From: Chrysemys picta bellii
Lineage: Eukaryota; Chordata; Testudines; Emydidae
Direction: 5' to 3'
DNA length: 64,000 nucleotides
Assembly (NCBI RefSeq): GCF_011386835.1
Contig: NC_088792.1
Coordinates: forward strand, 43,948,882-44,012,881
Under the pieces are notes generated by a model. That model worked only from the letters and a program-made list of their open reading frames with translations. It searched no databases and was not told the DNA's origin. Both the position numbers and the translations under genes were made by a program. Shown in pieces: positions 1-12,838 of this stretch (position 1 is its first letter; every line of letters begins with the position of its first letter).

Positions 1-1979
1 TCAAATTCCCTAGAACTATGTGAAGTTATAAAGATGGAACTATTTTGTGCAATACCATTCAGCTGCACAATTGTCTACAGGGTAACATCATAAGGAGACT
101 TTCCAAAAACTATCTGTAATTTTTGCATCTTATTTTTAAAATGTTCTCTGATCAGATCTTCAGCATATTATTGGTATGGATCATCCCTTCATGGATGTAC
201 ATTATTTCTGCTTTCTAGAGAGCTCCAACTGGGTGTTCAGATTGTTGGGGCCAAATTTATAACCTATTGCATTACTGAACACTTGGGTCCCAATGTTATA
301 AGGAAATATAGTTTCAACTTTCACTTAGTTCTTTCTCACTGTTACAGACTTGAGGTTAGAACCTGTATACCCTCCTTTGGTGCTTTTTTCATTTTCTTAA
401 CAACCAACACCCAAAATCCTAATCTGTGCAAGTACATATTGAAGCTCTATTAGTGATAGTATAGTATAGTTTTATTAGTGAGTGATTAGTTTTTAGACTT
501 AGTTCCTTGTTGGTGCATGGTCTCCATGGTTGACTTTAGTGTGCAAGTTTCTTGGTCCTGTTCTACAGTCAATTTTTATTCTCATTGTGATCAACATAAC
601 TGATCCCAGCAAGGATTCAAATGGTGCACATTATGGAGGGGAAAGATGTCCATAACCAACTAATATTCCCAGTGCCTGAGTGAAGGTCATTCCTTCCAGA
701 GATGAAAGGTCTAGTTAGCCTTACTCCCTGAACATACAGTCACTGTCTAAAGAGCCTAGTTATTTAAAAGCCAAAGTCTTGGTGTCCAAGACTGGTTATG
801 AAAAATCCTGAAGATTGAAAAATGGAGAAGAAAAGAAGGTGAGTCAAGCTCAGCCCCAACTACTTCCTCCTCATAGAGGAAAAGGCACATCTGTTCCTCT
901 AGACCTTTTCTGCAGTTCGGCAAGAAATTGAAGGTCTGGGACTGAGTTTTGCTAAAGAGATTTGTCTGCATTAAAGTAATTGATATCAGTGGGCACTGTT
1001 TACTTTGGTTCTAGCCATCTCGTTGGCTTCTTCACCACTATAGTATTCAGTATCTGATGCTGTTAAAGAGTTGTTTGAGAATTTTTCTCTATGTCTGTAA
1101 CGGGGCACGCTCCGTCCCTGTCCTCTGATGGCCCAGAAACCTCTCACTCTACGGTAAGTGGAAACTTTGTGTGAATGATTTATACTCCCATCACCAACAC
1201 CAATACAGTCTCATGCAGCAAAGTATTTAGAGTGCTGGTTGCCCTTTAGCCCTTTCCCACAGGTCAAGGGAGGAACAGAGGTCTGCCTTCCTTGAGATCT
1301 CAGAGCATACTAGACTCAGCTAGCCCCAGGTCCTCCCTCCTCACTTCCTTCCTGTGTCATCTTTTATATACCTGAACTAATGGCTACTTTTCATCAGCGC
1401 TTCCAGCCTGATAGCTAATTAGATGTGTATCCCCAGTCACCCTTCTCCAGGAGAACAGCTGCCTAAGTGATCAGAGTGCTAGCTCACCTGTTTGCTTTCA
1501 GCACTCTGTCACAATGCCTTAGTTGGGAACCTTCTATATATGTGGTATCAGGAAAATGGAGGTTGCCTTGGCACTGAGGCTTTGGGCCTGAAAGTTCTCT
1601 CTGCCTTGCTGCCCTGTGTTAGGGCCTTTAGCAGCCCTGTTGTGAGTCTTTGGCCTGTGAGGCTGTTATATGGATTTCTAGGACTGATACAGATGGCTTA
1701 TCTAGCTGTGGTTTTCCTATGACATTTTTCCTTGTGCTGCTTTCTCTCCAAAGGACCCTATGTTAGGGGCACTTCTTCCGTATTGAACATGGCATGGCTA
1801 GATTTAGCGATGTCTTGGGGCTGAATCCAGTTTTCTAGAAGATTGGCTGCTCCTTCACCCCCTGGATCAGTTTCTAATCACCCGTCAGCTTTAAGTGAAC
1901 ATCCATTACCTGTGTTTTGTACATGTTCTAGAGTAGGCTCTTCTGCTGAGTATATGGAGAAGGGTGACCAGTCTTCCAG

Positions 1980-2055
1980 TTAACGTGCTGGACTGGGACT
2001 TGGGAGATCTCAGTTCAATTCCAAGTTCTGTAAACTGCTATTGGGTTGCATGGCG
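1980..2055 (-). repeat. MIR-like SINE fragment
   Basis: The stretch with GCTGGACTGGGACTTGGGAG and GTTCAATTCCAAG resembles the tRNA-related head of MIR-type SINEs in reverse orientation. It is short and diverged, so this is a family-level guess. Confidence 0.4.
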
Positions 2056-2640
2056 ATAATAAAGCATAAGATAAGGGTATATTTATATGTATAATTTTGC
2101 AATTTACCTTTTTAATATTCTATAAATTACTTATTTTTCTAAATCTTATGTGAAGAACATTGTGTGTAGGCTGACATTTGAGTAGCATAATTACTATCTG
2201 CTGTCATGCTGTCAGAGGAAGAGAAATTTCACACAGTTGGGTATAAATATAATTGTCACATAGTGACAAAAACTGTTGGAGTAATTACCCACTTGACAAT
2301 GTAGGGAACCTTTCTATAGCTTTTTCTAACTTCAGTGATTTATTGAACAAAAATTCTCATCAAATATCCTTTTGTCAAATGACTTGATGCATAAGTATAT
2401 ATGGCATATGTGTCTTTATACACATACATCATGAAATTTCACACTACAGGGCCTTTCCTTCTCTCTCCAAACTCTGAGAGAATTTTGGACTCATTTTTTA
2501 TTCCCCCTTTCCTCATTTTCTAATTAACATATTCAAATGCATTAATCACCTTTCAATATTTAGGAGAGGTTAGGAGATGTGGGTCTGGAGAGGGTTGCTT
2601 CATTGAGTCAAAGCAGGCAAAGTATCTGAAGACTCTTACA

Positions 2641-3855
2641 ATCATAGAGGATCAGGGTTGGAAGAGACCTCAGGAGGTCATCTAGTCCAACCCGCTGCTC
2701 AAAGTAGGACCAACACCAACTAAATCATCCCAGCCAGGGCTTTGTCAAGCCAGGCCTTAATATCCTCTAAGAATGGATCATCCACCACCTCCCTAGGTAA
2801 CCCATTCCAGTACTTCACCACCCTGCTAGTGAAATAGTTTTTCCTAATATCCGACCTTGACCTCCCCCATTGCAACTTGGGAGCATTGCTCCTTGGTCTG
2901 TCATCTGCCACCACTGAGAACAGTTGAGCTCCATTGTCTTTGGAACCCTTCTTCAGGTAGTTGAAGGCTGCTATCAAATCCCCCCCTTACTCTCCTCTTC
3001 TACAGACTAAATAAGCCCAGTTCCCTCAGCCTCTCCTCATAAATCATGTGCCCCACCCCCTGATCATTCCCGTTGCCCTCTGCTGGACTCTCTCCAATTT
3101 GTTCACATCCTTTTTGCAGTGGGAGGCCCAAAACTGGATGCAATACTCCAGGTGTGGCCTCACCAGTGCCAAATAGAGGGGAATAATCACTTTTCTCGAT
3201 CTGCTGTCAGTGCTCCTACTAATGCAGCCCAATATGCCATTAGCCTTCATGGCAACAAGGGCACACTGTTGACTCCTATCCAGCTTCTCGTCCACTGTAA
3301 TTTCCAGGTCCTTTTCTGAATAACTGCTGCTTAGCCAGTTGGTCCCCAGCCTGTAGCAGTGCATGGGATTCTTCCATCCTAAGTGCAGGACTCTGCACTT
3401 GTCCTAGTTGAACCTCATCAGATTTCTTTTGGCCCAATCCTCCAATCTGTCTAGGTCACTGTGGACCCTATCCCTAATCTCCCGTGTATATACCTCTCTC
3501 CCACAGCTTAGTGTCATCTGTGAATTTGCTCAGGGTGCAATCTATCCCATCATCTAGATCATTAATGAAGATATTGAACAAAACTGGCCCCAGAACTGAC
3601 TGGGAACTCTGCTTGATATCGGCTGCCAACTAGACATCGAGCCGTTGATCGCTACCCGTTGAGCCTGACAATCTAGCCAACTTTCTGTCCACTTTATAGT
3701 CCATTCATCCAATCCATACTTTAACTTGCTGGCAAGAATACTGTGGGAGACTGTATAAAAAGCTTTGCTAAAGTCAACATATATCACGTCCACTGCTTTC
3801 CTCAGATCTACAGAGCCAGTTATCTCATCATAGAAGGCAATCAGGTTAGTCAGCC
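2641..3855 (-). repeat. CR1 LINE copy A, 5-prime truncated
   Basis: A CR1 retrotransposon read on the minus strand. Its 3-prime end is the typical CR1 tail (ATCATAGAGGATCAGGGTTG at 2641). Minus-strand translations give the ORF2 reverse-transcriptase region ([32 protein letters not shown] at about 3560-3850) and the C-terminal part ([30 protein letters not shown]). It is broken by frameshifts, and the FADD catalytic box is not readable in one frame. The 5-prime border is near 3855, where CR1 similarity stops. It is a dead truncated copy, older than copy C by eye. Confidence 0.9.
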
Positions 3856-4612
3856 ATTCTAACAACTCAAAGAGCCTCTTGATTTTGGAGTAGATCCCAG
3901 CACAAGCCTTGGCAGTCTTCCAGCCAGATTGGAGTATGTATGTGGTCACTGCACTCACCGCTCCCCACCAGAGTTAAATTCAGCTGCTCTCCTGGCAGCT
4001 GGACCTGGGTGAGCAGCAGGAGGGAGTTGTTTCTCATGGTTGCTGGTCAGGGCTTCGTGGGGAAACGACCAAGCACGGTTGGTGTATGGGCGGAGCAGGG
4101 AGTGGGGCCATGGTCCATGCACCGGGGCCCACAAAAGATTCATCCAGCCCTGTGTGCAGTACAGCAGCTGCCTGAGAGAGAGCCTGGCTGGGGCAGCAGC
4201 TCCCTCCCCTCCTGAGCCTGGCTGCCAGGGACAGGGGCTGAGCGAGCTGGAGCCCTCCTCCCCTGGCACGTTTCTGGCTTGTTCGGCCCCTCTCCCCGGC
4301 AGCCGGGCCCAGGCTGGGACACTGCCCTAGCCAGGCTCTTTCAGGCAGCCGCCATGCTGCATGGAGCAGTGACCTGGAGCAGCTGGCATGAGAAGCAGCT
4401 GGGCCCGCCCCTTCTGCTTCCCGCTTGGGCCCAGCTGCCAGGGACAGGGGTCGAGTGTGTCGGAGGGCAGGTGCAGCAGAAGAAGGGAGCCCCTCTCCCT
4501 GCCTACCTCCCCCGCCAGGCCAAACAGAAATATGGGAGGGGAGGAGACAACTACGCATCACCTCAGCAAAAGAGCATTCTTCTAAATAAAACATAAAAAT
4601 CCTCAAACCCCA
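3856..4612. other. GC-rich unclassified block
   Basis: An abrupt GC-rich, CpG-poor segment of about 0.75 kb between CR1 copy A and AT-rich intron. It gives several overlapping open frames on both strands (up to 190 codons), which is what high GC alone produces. None resembles a known protein. Its composition and sharp edges resemble the GC-rich cores of the hAT MITEs at 16843 and 35029, so a diverged MITE is the best guess. Confidence 0.4.
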
Positions 4613-5873
4613 AATTGTTTGCCTCTTTTTTCACTTTTGTAATTACCACTGTGATTATAGCTGTTTACAAACAAAAATGTTAATAAGGAATATAAGACTA
4701 AAAAGTAAAAGATTGCCCAAGTTTTCAATGCTCAGTAAATAGTGTCATAACAGAGCCAGGAAAAAACTTGCACTTCCCAGAATTAGGCTTGGAAGGATTA
4801 GATTTTTATTGGTAAGTGTCAGTAATGTTCGATTTCACCATATATATGCAAACTGACAAAATTCCATTCTAATCAAAATTTATGGATAAAATAAGAAAAA
4901 TGCTCCTTGAGGACTTTCTAGAGTCTAATTTAAGGATATTTATATTGTATATTTTGACATGGGATATTGGCAATTTGTGTTTTTAAGAGTTGTACAAGCT
5001 TTAACTTATTGAATCTCAACATCTATTATAATTAAGCAATTGTCTGGCCCTGCCCCCCATAAGTTCCTGCAGTTTGAAAATGTAAACTGAAAAAAATGCT
5101 TAAGCATATATATCTGCCATCAAAATTATAAAAACATATTTTTTTTGGCCAAGTTTTCACATAATGTATTGCAGAATAGGAAATTGCTAGTGGTGCAGTA
5201 AAAATTTATTATATTCTAGAGAAAGAGCACTGTATATGGTTATTTTACTTTAAAAATTTTTAGAGAAATAAAATCAAGATTTGACTTGTCATAATTTTAT
5301 TATCTCTTTGGAAGAAATATGTTATGAAACATAGGGCTTGAAAGAGTGCATCTTATTGATGGAAATGACTAATACACTTTGAATGCCATACCTTTTTGTG
5401 GGGGTGATTAAAAGCAGTCTGTAGTGATTATAATGGGTGATATAAGTGTTCTAGTGCAGGCAGAATGTTGCTGGACTGATATCTGTTGTAGCACTTTGTA
5501 TAAATAGAAAAATTGGGGACTACTGAAAATGCCCCGTATAACTTTGTGGTTTAGTATTAGAATGAAAAGTAACTCATAAAGGATGGTTAAATTTTAAAAC
5601 TTAATACTGTCACATTTTGTTAATGGAGAAAGTGTATGGGGGGGGTTGTTTTTTTCCCCAGCCTTAAGCAGCATGCTTCCTTATACTTTTTTAATTGCTT
5701 AATTGCCAATTTGTCGCTCCTGTGTATAGCCCTAGTAAACGGGGTTTGCACAGGAGCTCTGAAGGGATCAAATGGTGGAGTCTTCCATCCTTATTCTTTC
5801 TCTGAATGCCAGTTCAGGAATGTGACTCCCACTATTTTAGTCACATGGGGTTCTTTCCATGTCTTAGGGGATG

Positions 5874-6522
5874 TGTAGTGGGGTGGTTACCTGCTCCTAC
5901 CCTGAGGGGTTTAAAACAGCCCTGGGAGAGGGCTGTAGCAGGGGAAAAGCTGGGCTGATTGGGGAAGCAGCTGCAGCTGGGCCACGCCCCAATCAGCCCA
6001 CAGCTGGCCTGAATAAAAAGGCTGGGAACCGGGAGCTCAGCAGTCTCTCTAGTTGTTCAGGGAGAGGGACCTGAGCAGAGTACCTGAGTGGAGCAGGGCT
6101 GGGGAAAGGCCAAGGGGGCCAGGAAGCTCTGGCCTAGGAAAGCCCCAGGCTGCAGTCCTGGTAAGGCCTATTAAGTACTGGGTTGCAGGGGGCAGCCCAA
6201 GGGTAGCCAGAGGCAGCAGGTCCAAACCCCTTTGCCTGTGATGAGTGGCTTATACACTGCAGTCTCCCCCAGTGAATGGGGGCTAGATGAGGACTGACAG
6301 TAGCCAAGACTGAGGCGAAGTGGAGGTAGTGGGTGGGGGTTCCCGTGGGAGTGGGAGACCCAGAGCTGTGAGGGGTTACTGCCAGGGGGCAGCACCCCAG
6401 ACAACAGGGCACTGGGTCCAGGAGGGACACGGGGGCCAAGCGGTAGCGGGACACTGGCCTGCAGAGGGTGCTCCAGAGGCTGGATGAGCTAATTCCCAGA
6501 GACAACCAGCAGGAGGTGCCGC
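5874..6522 (+). repeat. LTR-like repeat, family 1, copy 1
   Basis: Starts TGTAGTGGGGTGG and contains a GAATAAAAAGG TATA-like stretch. It aligns along its length with the reverse complement of 28988-29680, including the shared blocks AACAGCCCTGGGAGAGGGCT, GAGCAGGGCTGGGGAAAGGC and GGGACACGGGGGCCAAGC. This copy ends near 6522, about 30 bp short of the terminus seen in copy 2, so it is 3-prime truncated. No target duplication is visible. The family looks like a retroelement LTR (TG...CA ends) but no internal retroviral or Gypsy sequence is present. Confidence 0.7.
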
Positions 6523-7329
6523 ATGATTAAAGACAAACAAAATAATCACATTTATTAATGGTGATTATTTTCTTTAAAGAATAAATACAAACAGCAAACA
6601 ATGTTTTGTACTTGCAGTTTCTTCTGTATATCTCTGTGGAGAGCTTTCAGTAGAATACTCCTTTGACAGCCTTGGCTCTCCTTTGGGGGTTGGGGGGGGA
6701 AACTCATCTCTAGGTAAGTTAAGATCAAAGTATATTCTTTCCAAAGTCAGTAGTGAGTCCTGTCTCAGTAGATCATAAATTCTTTTAGTTCTCTATAGAT
6801 GGGGAAAGGAGTTTTGTTTTAAAGGTTGGTGAATCCTATTTGGTTTAAAAACTGTTTGTTTATAAATGGGGAGAGTTAAGTAATCTTAACTAAATCCTGT
6901 GAAATGCAAGAGTTTTTAACTCCGTTACCTAAAAGAAGCTCTTCAAGGTATGGTCTGAGACAAACAAATCAATGACTATTAAGGATCTTAAGTTCCAATT
7001 AAATCCCCCTATTTCTGTTTACCAAGATTAACCATGAATCTTCTCAAGCAATACATTATCTAAACAATCTGGTGTTTAACAAGAGAAGCTGTTAATACTT
7101 TAAATGATAATAGTATTTCAATATCCCATTAAAATTATTACAAGAACGATTTAAATTTAATCTCTTGGCTGAGCTTTTGCAAACTCCCCCTCACCAATGA
7201 TGATTAAGTATTGCAGAGGTAGTGCTGGGCTGTAATGGAGCTTCCTTTTGATGCTGTATGATGACTGCTTTTTTGTTTTAGCTGCCTTGTTGCTGCTGCT
7301 GTTTGCTTGCATTTAGAGATGAGACTGAG

Positions 7330-7575
7330 GGCTGGTCTACACTACCACTTAAGTCAATGTAACTTGCGTCACTCAGGGGGGGTGAGAACAACACCCCCCG
7401 AGTGATGTAAGTTACATCGACTTATAGCATGGTGTGGACACCATTTTGTCGGTGGGAGAGCGTCTCTCGTCAACATAGCTTCCGCCTCTTGTGGAGGTAG
7501 AATAATTATGCTGACGGGAGAGTGCTCTTCAGTCGGCAAAGCATGTCTTCACTAGATGTAGCATGGTAGTATAGA
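7330..7575. mobile_element. Palindromic MITE (GGCTGGTCTACACTACC type)
   Basis: Begins GGGCTGGTCTACACTACC and ends in GTAGTATAG, a decayed complement of the start. Inside is a hairpin of about 30-bp arms (7345-7425: AAGTCAATGTAACTTGCGTC against a downstream complement GATGTAAGTTACATCGACTT) and a second smaller one. This is a common sauropsid non-autonomous DNA transposon type; a related copy is at 60715-60885. Target duplication is not clear. Confidence 0.65.
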
Positions 7576-7917
7576 TTTACTCTAAAATGAGCAGATTGAG
7601 TTGAGCTGAGTGCTGCTGTTTGTTAGAGAGAGGAAGACTGATTTTTTTTTCTTTCTATATTTCTACTGAAAGAGGAAGGCGTGCCTCTTTCAGGGGTTTG
7701 GCTAAGTTCTAGTATTGGCTGTGGTCACCCTTTCATTGGCTCAACACTTTTGTGAGATTGTCATAGTAGTATATTTGGCTCATGAATATGCAGTCTGCTA
7801 ATGCATATGCAGCAGGGTTCTAATTGCTTTTGTCTTTGTGGCAGGAAACTCTCAGTTAAAACTAACTTTAAAGTATCTTTTGTTCAGTCCATTTTCTGAT
7901 CTATCACTGTAGTTCCA

Positions 7918-8055
7918 TCATAGAGTTTAAGGCCAGGAGGGCCCACCAGATCATCTAGTCTGACCTTTTGTATATCCTAGCCAACACCACCCAGCTACCC
8001 ACAAACTAAATTTGGTGTAATTTCAGTTATTAGAACCCTCTGGAGACACTGTATC
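7918..8055 (-). repeat. CR1 3-prime fragment, second subfamily
   Basis: CATCATAGAGTTTAAGGCCA followed by GATCATCTAGTCTGACC is the tail of a CR1 subfamily different from the copies at 2641 and 45834. Only the terminal ~140 bp remain, followed by a decayed MITE-like segment beginning GGGCTTGTCTACATT at 8059. Confidence 0.75.
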
Positions 8056-8559
8056 TAAGGGCTTGTCTACATTTAGTTTGCACTCAAATGACCTCTGTCC
8101 ACATCACAGAAAGGCTTAAAGTGTACTAACTAGCTAGTTAAAACCTATTCTGTACTCCACTTTGAAAGTATATTAAGTTCATTGCTTACTGAGTTAGTGC
8201 GGATTAATGTTCATGTGCACTCCTTTCATTTGCACTAGCTTGTCAGTTCACTAACTGCTATGCCACATAGGTTGCATGATGACAGGACTGACCTGTCTGT
8301 TTACATGTGTGCTCTCTTCTGCACCGGGGTCATGTAGAGTAGATTTCACCTCCGTATTTAGATGCTGGCACAAAGCCAGGTTCAGTCCATTTGGAGTCTC
8401 ATACCTCCATGTTCTAGCAGTACTATTAGCAGTGCAATTGCTAGCATTATATAATGCTTTGTGCAGCTGCATGGAGCTGTCTGGGGGGTCATTGATCTCA
8501 TCACTGGGGACATGCAAATGAGGAGGCAGCCCTTTCCAAAAAACACTGGAATAAAGACG

Positions 8560-10500
8560 TGTATGTATGTAGCCATCTGAGCAGGTGGCTAAGAAGGATC
8601 ACTGCTGGGACCCTATTCAGTGCTGCAATAAGAGCAAGGAGCTGAAAAGTGATTACAAGAAAACGAGAGACAAAGAGGGTCTCTAGCAGTGCTCCTGTTC
8701 CTCCTATTAAGAGGAACTGGACAGTATTTTCTCCCGGGATGCCACCACCAAACCTCAGTTTAGTAGACAGCACTGAAGGCACCAAAGATGACCTGGATTT
8801 GGATGAGGAGATTTCCCTGCCAGACAGCCTGGATCTCTTTGTTTCAAAAGAATCTGAACTAGCTCCAGAGAGCACTTACGGGGATACCCAGCCTGACAGT
8901 CCTGAGGAGGGTACCTAGGTTAGTAAGTGTCTTTCCTTTTGTACACTAATTTAATCTAGCAGTTTTGGAGCTAGGAGCCTTTCCAAGCCCTTGCTTCTCC
9001 TCCCTTGTCCCTCCACCTGTGTGCTGAAAATGTGACTGTGATGGGAGAATTCAGCTCTAAAACACGTTGCTGCCCCAAGAATAGAGCGTTTACTGCCCTT
9101 GACCAGGCCAGCATCAATCCCCAGTCCTGACCCGCTTCCCAGCCAATCTCTGTAGCCTTCCTGTTCCCCTGCTCACATGCTCAGAATGATGGCCGCTGTG
9201 TGCCATGGGCTCCCCCTGCTCCAGCATGGTTTGTACAGTGAATATATCTGTTGAAACATGTAATGTAGGACAAAAAGTAGTTTGATTCACAGTTTGATAT
9301 GTTCTATGCATGAAGTTACAATGTATTCTAGGAGGTGTATGTCCCATGATCATATCTCATAGCCATGAAGATTCACATTTTTCTGAGCACTTTGTGCATG
9401 ACTTCAGGGAGATTAAGCAGAATTTAAGGCAAAAAAAGTACTCTGGGGTGGACATTGTATGGTACAGCAGCCTTATCATTCATGCCAGCATAGATCATGA
9501 TGCCCTTCCACTCCTGAAACACTTTTGGAGGACCATCCTGGTGAATATCATCACTGCTATCTTTCTGGTCTGTCCTTAGCCTTTTTGAATAAGTCCATCT
9601 TCTGCTTCTTAGCATACAAATCAGCGTAACATCCTCCAAAGTAATCACTGCCTAAAGAGGCTTAAAGGCAATCACTATACAGCTCTTATTTCACTGCCAC
9701 CATTCCCCAATCCATTGCTCAATATTTCCCTGACACCCACTGCCCCTGGATACCAGACCCTGCAAAGCTGGGATAACCACCCAGCTCTGAAAGTATCCCA
9801 TAATTTACACAAGGTTCATTATAATAGGGTTCCTAGGCACAGAGGAAAAAAAGGTGAAAAACAACCTATGATCACTGATGTCTCCCAAGACAGGGAAGAA
9901 GCTCAGGGGATGGTGTTCCAAAAGAGTGGGGAAAATTTATCATTGCTGTCATGGAAACTGAACTTTATAAGAACAAGAGCTATTTGTTAAAATTCATATC
10001 TTCCACAGCTCCTGCATCTGAAATTCCAAGACCTTCCAGGACAGGCCCCTTATCTACATCTGAGCAGTTTGCCAATCTCCATGGAATAAAATGCAGGACA
10101 AGGGAAGGAATGTTTACAGATCTTCTCATAGACTCTCAGAAAAGATCTGAAAGCACGGAGTACTGGAAGGATCTTTCACTGTAGAAAAAGGATTGGCAGC
10201 TGAGAAGAGACACATGCCAACAGAGCCTCACAATGACCCACAAGATCATTGACCTTAACTGGGACACTATATTGAAATGGATGGATATTCAGATACAGAA
10301 TGCTCTGCTGAAGAGATTGCTGCTACACGCGCCTACCCAGTACAGCAAGCTCAAGCAGGACAACATCCCAGTTATGTACTCTAATGTCTGGACAACACTA
10401 GTTACTGGAACCAACAGCACTCCTCTGGACATGCTTGTAACCAGAGGCCATTCTCTTCCCAAAGGCCACCCCTTCCCAGGACACACCCAAGAATCATCCT
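8560..10500 (+). pseudogene. Possible Harbinger-type Myb/SANT accessory-gene remnant
   Basis: Short + strand frames in this stretch share features with the Myb/SANT-like accessory proteins of turtle Harbinger transposons: an acidic segment with SLPDSLDLFVSKESE (8649-8918) and, further on, TREGMFTDLLIDSQ and a following leucine/glutamine-rich helix (10080-10400). The frames are broken and separated by about 1 kb of unreadable sequence, so at best this is a decayed copy. No transposase is readable here. The assignment rests on remembered family motifs and is weak; it could be another repeat. Confidence 0.35.
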
Positions 10501-10504
10501 ACTG

Positions 10505-10655
10505 GGTCAGACCAATAAATCATCCATCTAGCCCAGTATCCTGTCTTCTGACAGTGGCCAGTGCCAGATGCTCCAGATGCTTTAGAGGCAATTTATCGAA
10601 TGACCCATCCCCTGTCATCCAGTCCCAGCTTCTGGCAGTCATGGGGTTGCATCGG
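10505..10655 (+). repeat. L3/CR1-type LINE 3-prime fragment
   Basis: CTACTGGGTCAGACCAATAA ... CTAGCCCAGTATCCTGTCTT ... CAGTGGCCAGTGCCAGATGC is a well known sauropsid LINE-tail sequence. It is a fragment of about 150 bp directly upstream of CR1 copy B. Confidence 0.65.
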
Positions 10656-10674
10656 GGGAGGTACCGGAAGATTA

Positions 10675-12838
10675 GAAAAAGGCAATTTTAGTGCCCATCT
10701 TTTTTAAAAAAGGGAGGAAGGAAGAATTTGGGGAACTACAGACTGGTCAGCCTCACCTCAGTCCCTGGAAAAGTCATGGAGCAGGTGCTCAAGGAAACCA
10801 TACTGAAGCATGTGGAAGAGAGGAAGATGATCAGGAACAGTCAACATAGATTCACCAAGGGCAAGTCATGCCTGACCAACCTGATTGCCTTCTATGATGA
10901 GATAACTGGCTCTGTGGATATGGGGAAAGCAGTGGATGTGATATAACTTGACTTTAGCAAAGCTTTTTATACGGTCTCCCACAGTATTCTTGCCAGCAAG
11001 TTAAAGTATGGATTGGATGAATGGACTATATAAGGTGAACAGAAAGCTGGCTAGATTGTCCAGCTCAACGGGTAGTGATCAACGGCTCGATGTCTAGTTG
11101 GCAGCTGGTATCAAGTGGAGTGACCCAGGGGTCGGTCCTGGGGCCGGTTTTGTTCAACATCTTTATTAATGATCTAGATGATGGGATAGATTGCATCCTC
11201 AGCAAGTTTGTGGATGACACTAAGCTGGGGGGAGAGGTAGATACACTGGAGGGTAGGGATAGGGTCCAGAGTGACCTAGACAAATTGGAGGATTGGGCCA
11301 AAAGAAATCTGAGGTTTAAGTGTAGAGTCCTGCACTTAAGACGGAAGAATCCCATGCACTGCTACAGGCTGGGGACCGAGTGTCTAAGCAGCAGTTCTGC
11401 AGAAAAGGATCTGTGGATTACAGTGGATGAGCAGCTGGATATGAGTCAACAGTGTGCCCTTGTTGCCAAGAAGGCTAACAGCATATTGGGCGGCATTAGT
11501 AGGAGCATTGCCAGCAGATCAAGGGAAGTTATTATTGTGCTCTATTCAGCACTGGTGAGGCCACATCTGGAGTATTGCATCCAGTTTTGGGCCCCCCCAC
11601 TACAGAAAGCATGTGGACAAATTGGAGAGAGTCCAGCGGAGGGCAAGAAAAATGATCAGGGGGATGGGGCACATGACTTATGAGGAGAGGCTGAGGGAAC
11701 TGGGCTTATTTAGTCTGCAGAAGAGAAGAGTGAGGGGGGATTTGATAGCAGCCTTCAACTACCTGAAGAGGGGTTCCAAAGAGGATGGAGCTTGTCTGTT
11801 CTCAGTGGTGACAGATGACAGACCAAGGAGCAATACTCTCAAGTTACAGTGGGGGAGGTCGAGGTTGGATATTAGGAAAAACTATTTCATTAGGAGGGTG
11901 TGTATGGGGAGATTTTGGCAAACCAGTAAAATGCCAAAGTGAAAGTAAAACCATTATGGCTTATTGCTAAAACCAGCCAATTCAGCAGGCTGTAAAGTGG
12001 CCATGCAGCTTGACCAAGGCGGGTGGGGAGGGGTTTTTGGGTGCCACAGAAAGGGCAGCTTGACCCTGTGTCCTTCCTGATAAGAATTGTGTTGAAGTTG
12101 CTGATACATGCATTTTAGAAGAGCAGGATGTGCCCCAGGAATGTCTGTTGGGGGCTCAAGGCTGCAACCTCTGGAAAAACCCACACCTGGTTAATCAATA
12201 ATCAGAAGGAACCTCTTGCTTGACCGTTGAAACTGCTTACTTAACAAGTTTTCTTTAAGGGAGATGTCATTCTATTACTAATGTATAAATAAGGGGGAAA
12301 AATTTGAGGTAGTTAGACTCTTTTGGACTCTCCTTCTGGATACATCTTGCGGTCCCCACCGGCAGACGGAAGATTTGGCCACCGGAAGCCTGCCACTGTG
12401 TCACTCGAGAGCCACACTCAGCTTTGGTAATTATCAAGGGTTGGGGGTGTTTTATTAACCTGCTGTGGATATGTGTAAGTGCTTGAGACTAAGTAAAGTT
12501 TATCTTTAAGTGAAAGCACTCTTGTGTTGTCCTGTTTGTGCCAGCCATCTATCGGTTGGATGGCCGTGTCTTCCCTGATTTATTTCCTGACACCACCTCG
12601 CACAGAGTAAAAGTTACCAAGAGCTTTGGGTTGAAAGAACCCTGGGTAACAGGTGGTGAAGCATTGTAATGGATTACCTAGGGAGGTGGTGGAATCTCCA
12701 TCCTTGGAGGTTTTTAAGTCCTGGCTTGACAAACCCCTGGCTGGGATGATTTAATTAGTATCGATCCTGCTTTGAGCAGGGGGTTGGACTAGATGACCTC
12801 CTGAGGTCTCTTCCAACCCTAATCTTCTATGATTCTAT
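10675..12838 (+). repeat. CR1 LINE copy B, split by a solo LTR
   Basis: CR1 ORF2 on the + strand. Readable blocks are NYRLVSLTSVPGKVMEQVLK (from 10728), the finger/palm segment [29 protein letters not shown] (catalytic FADD box changed to FVDD, about 11208) and the C-terminal block [20 protein letters not shown]. Several stops and frameshifts are present. At 11900 the CR1 stops in the middle of AGGAGGGTGGTGAAGC and resumes at 12652, continuing to the canonical tail (AGATGACCTCCTGAGG ... CTATGATTCTATG) ending near 12838. The gap is exactly the LTR at 11901-12651. Confidence 0.92.
11901..12651 (+). mobile_element. Solo LTR inserted in CR1, 4-bp target duplication
   Basis: A 751-bp segment starting TGTATGGGGA and ending GGGTAACA, i.e. 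TG...CA, flanked by GGTG on both sides (11897-11900 and 12652-12655). Removing it and one GGTG restores the uninterrupted CR1 sequence. Inside are a TATA box (TATAAATA at 12284) and an AGTAAA polyadenylation-like signal (12492), with a GT-rich stretch downstream, in the order expected for a U3-R-U5 LTR. A 4-bp duplication is typical of gammaretrovirus-like (class I) endogenous retroviruses. No internal viral gene remains, as expected after LTR-LTR recombination. The family name is unknown to me. Confidence 0.85.

Noticed and set aside
756..971. 71-codon minus-strand frame and other short frames in 1-2500
   Set aside because: AT-rich intron, no similarity, no splice or start context beyond chance.
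4034..4606. 190-codon minus-strand open frame in GC-rich sequence
   Set aside because: Overlapping open frames exist on both strands, the composition is biased, and there is no domain or splice context; high GC depletes stop codons.
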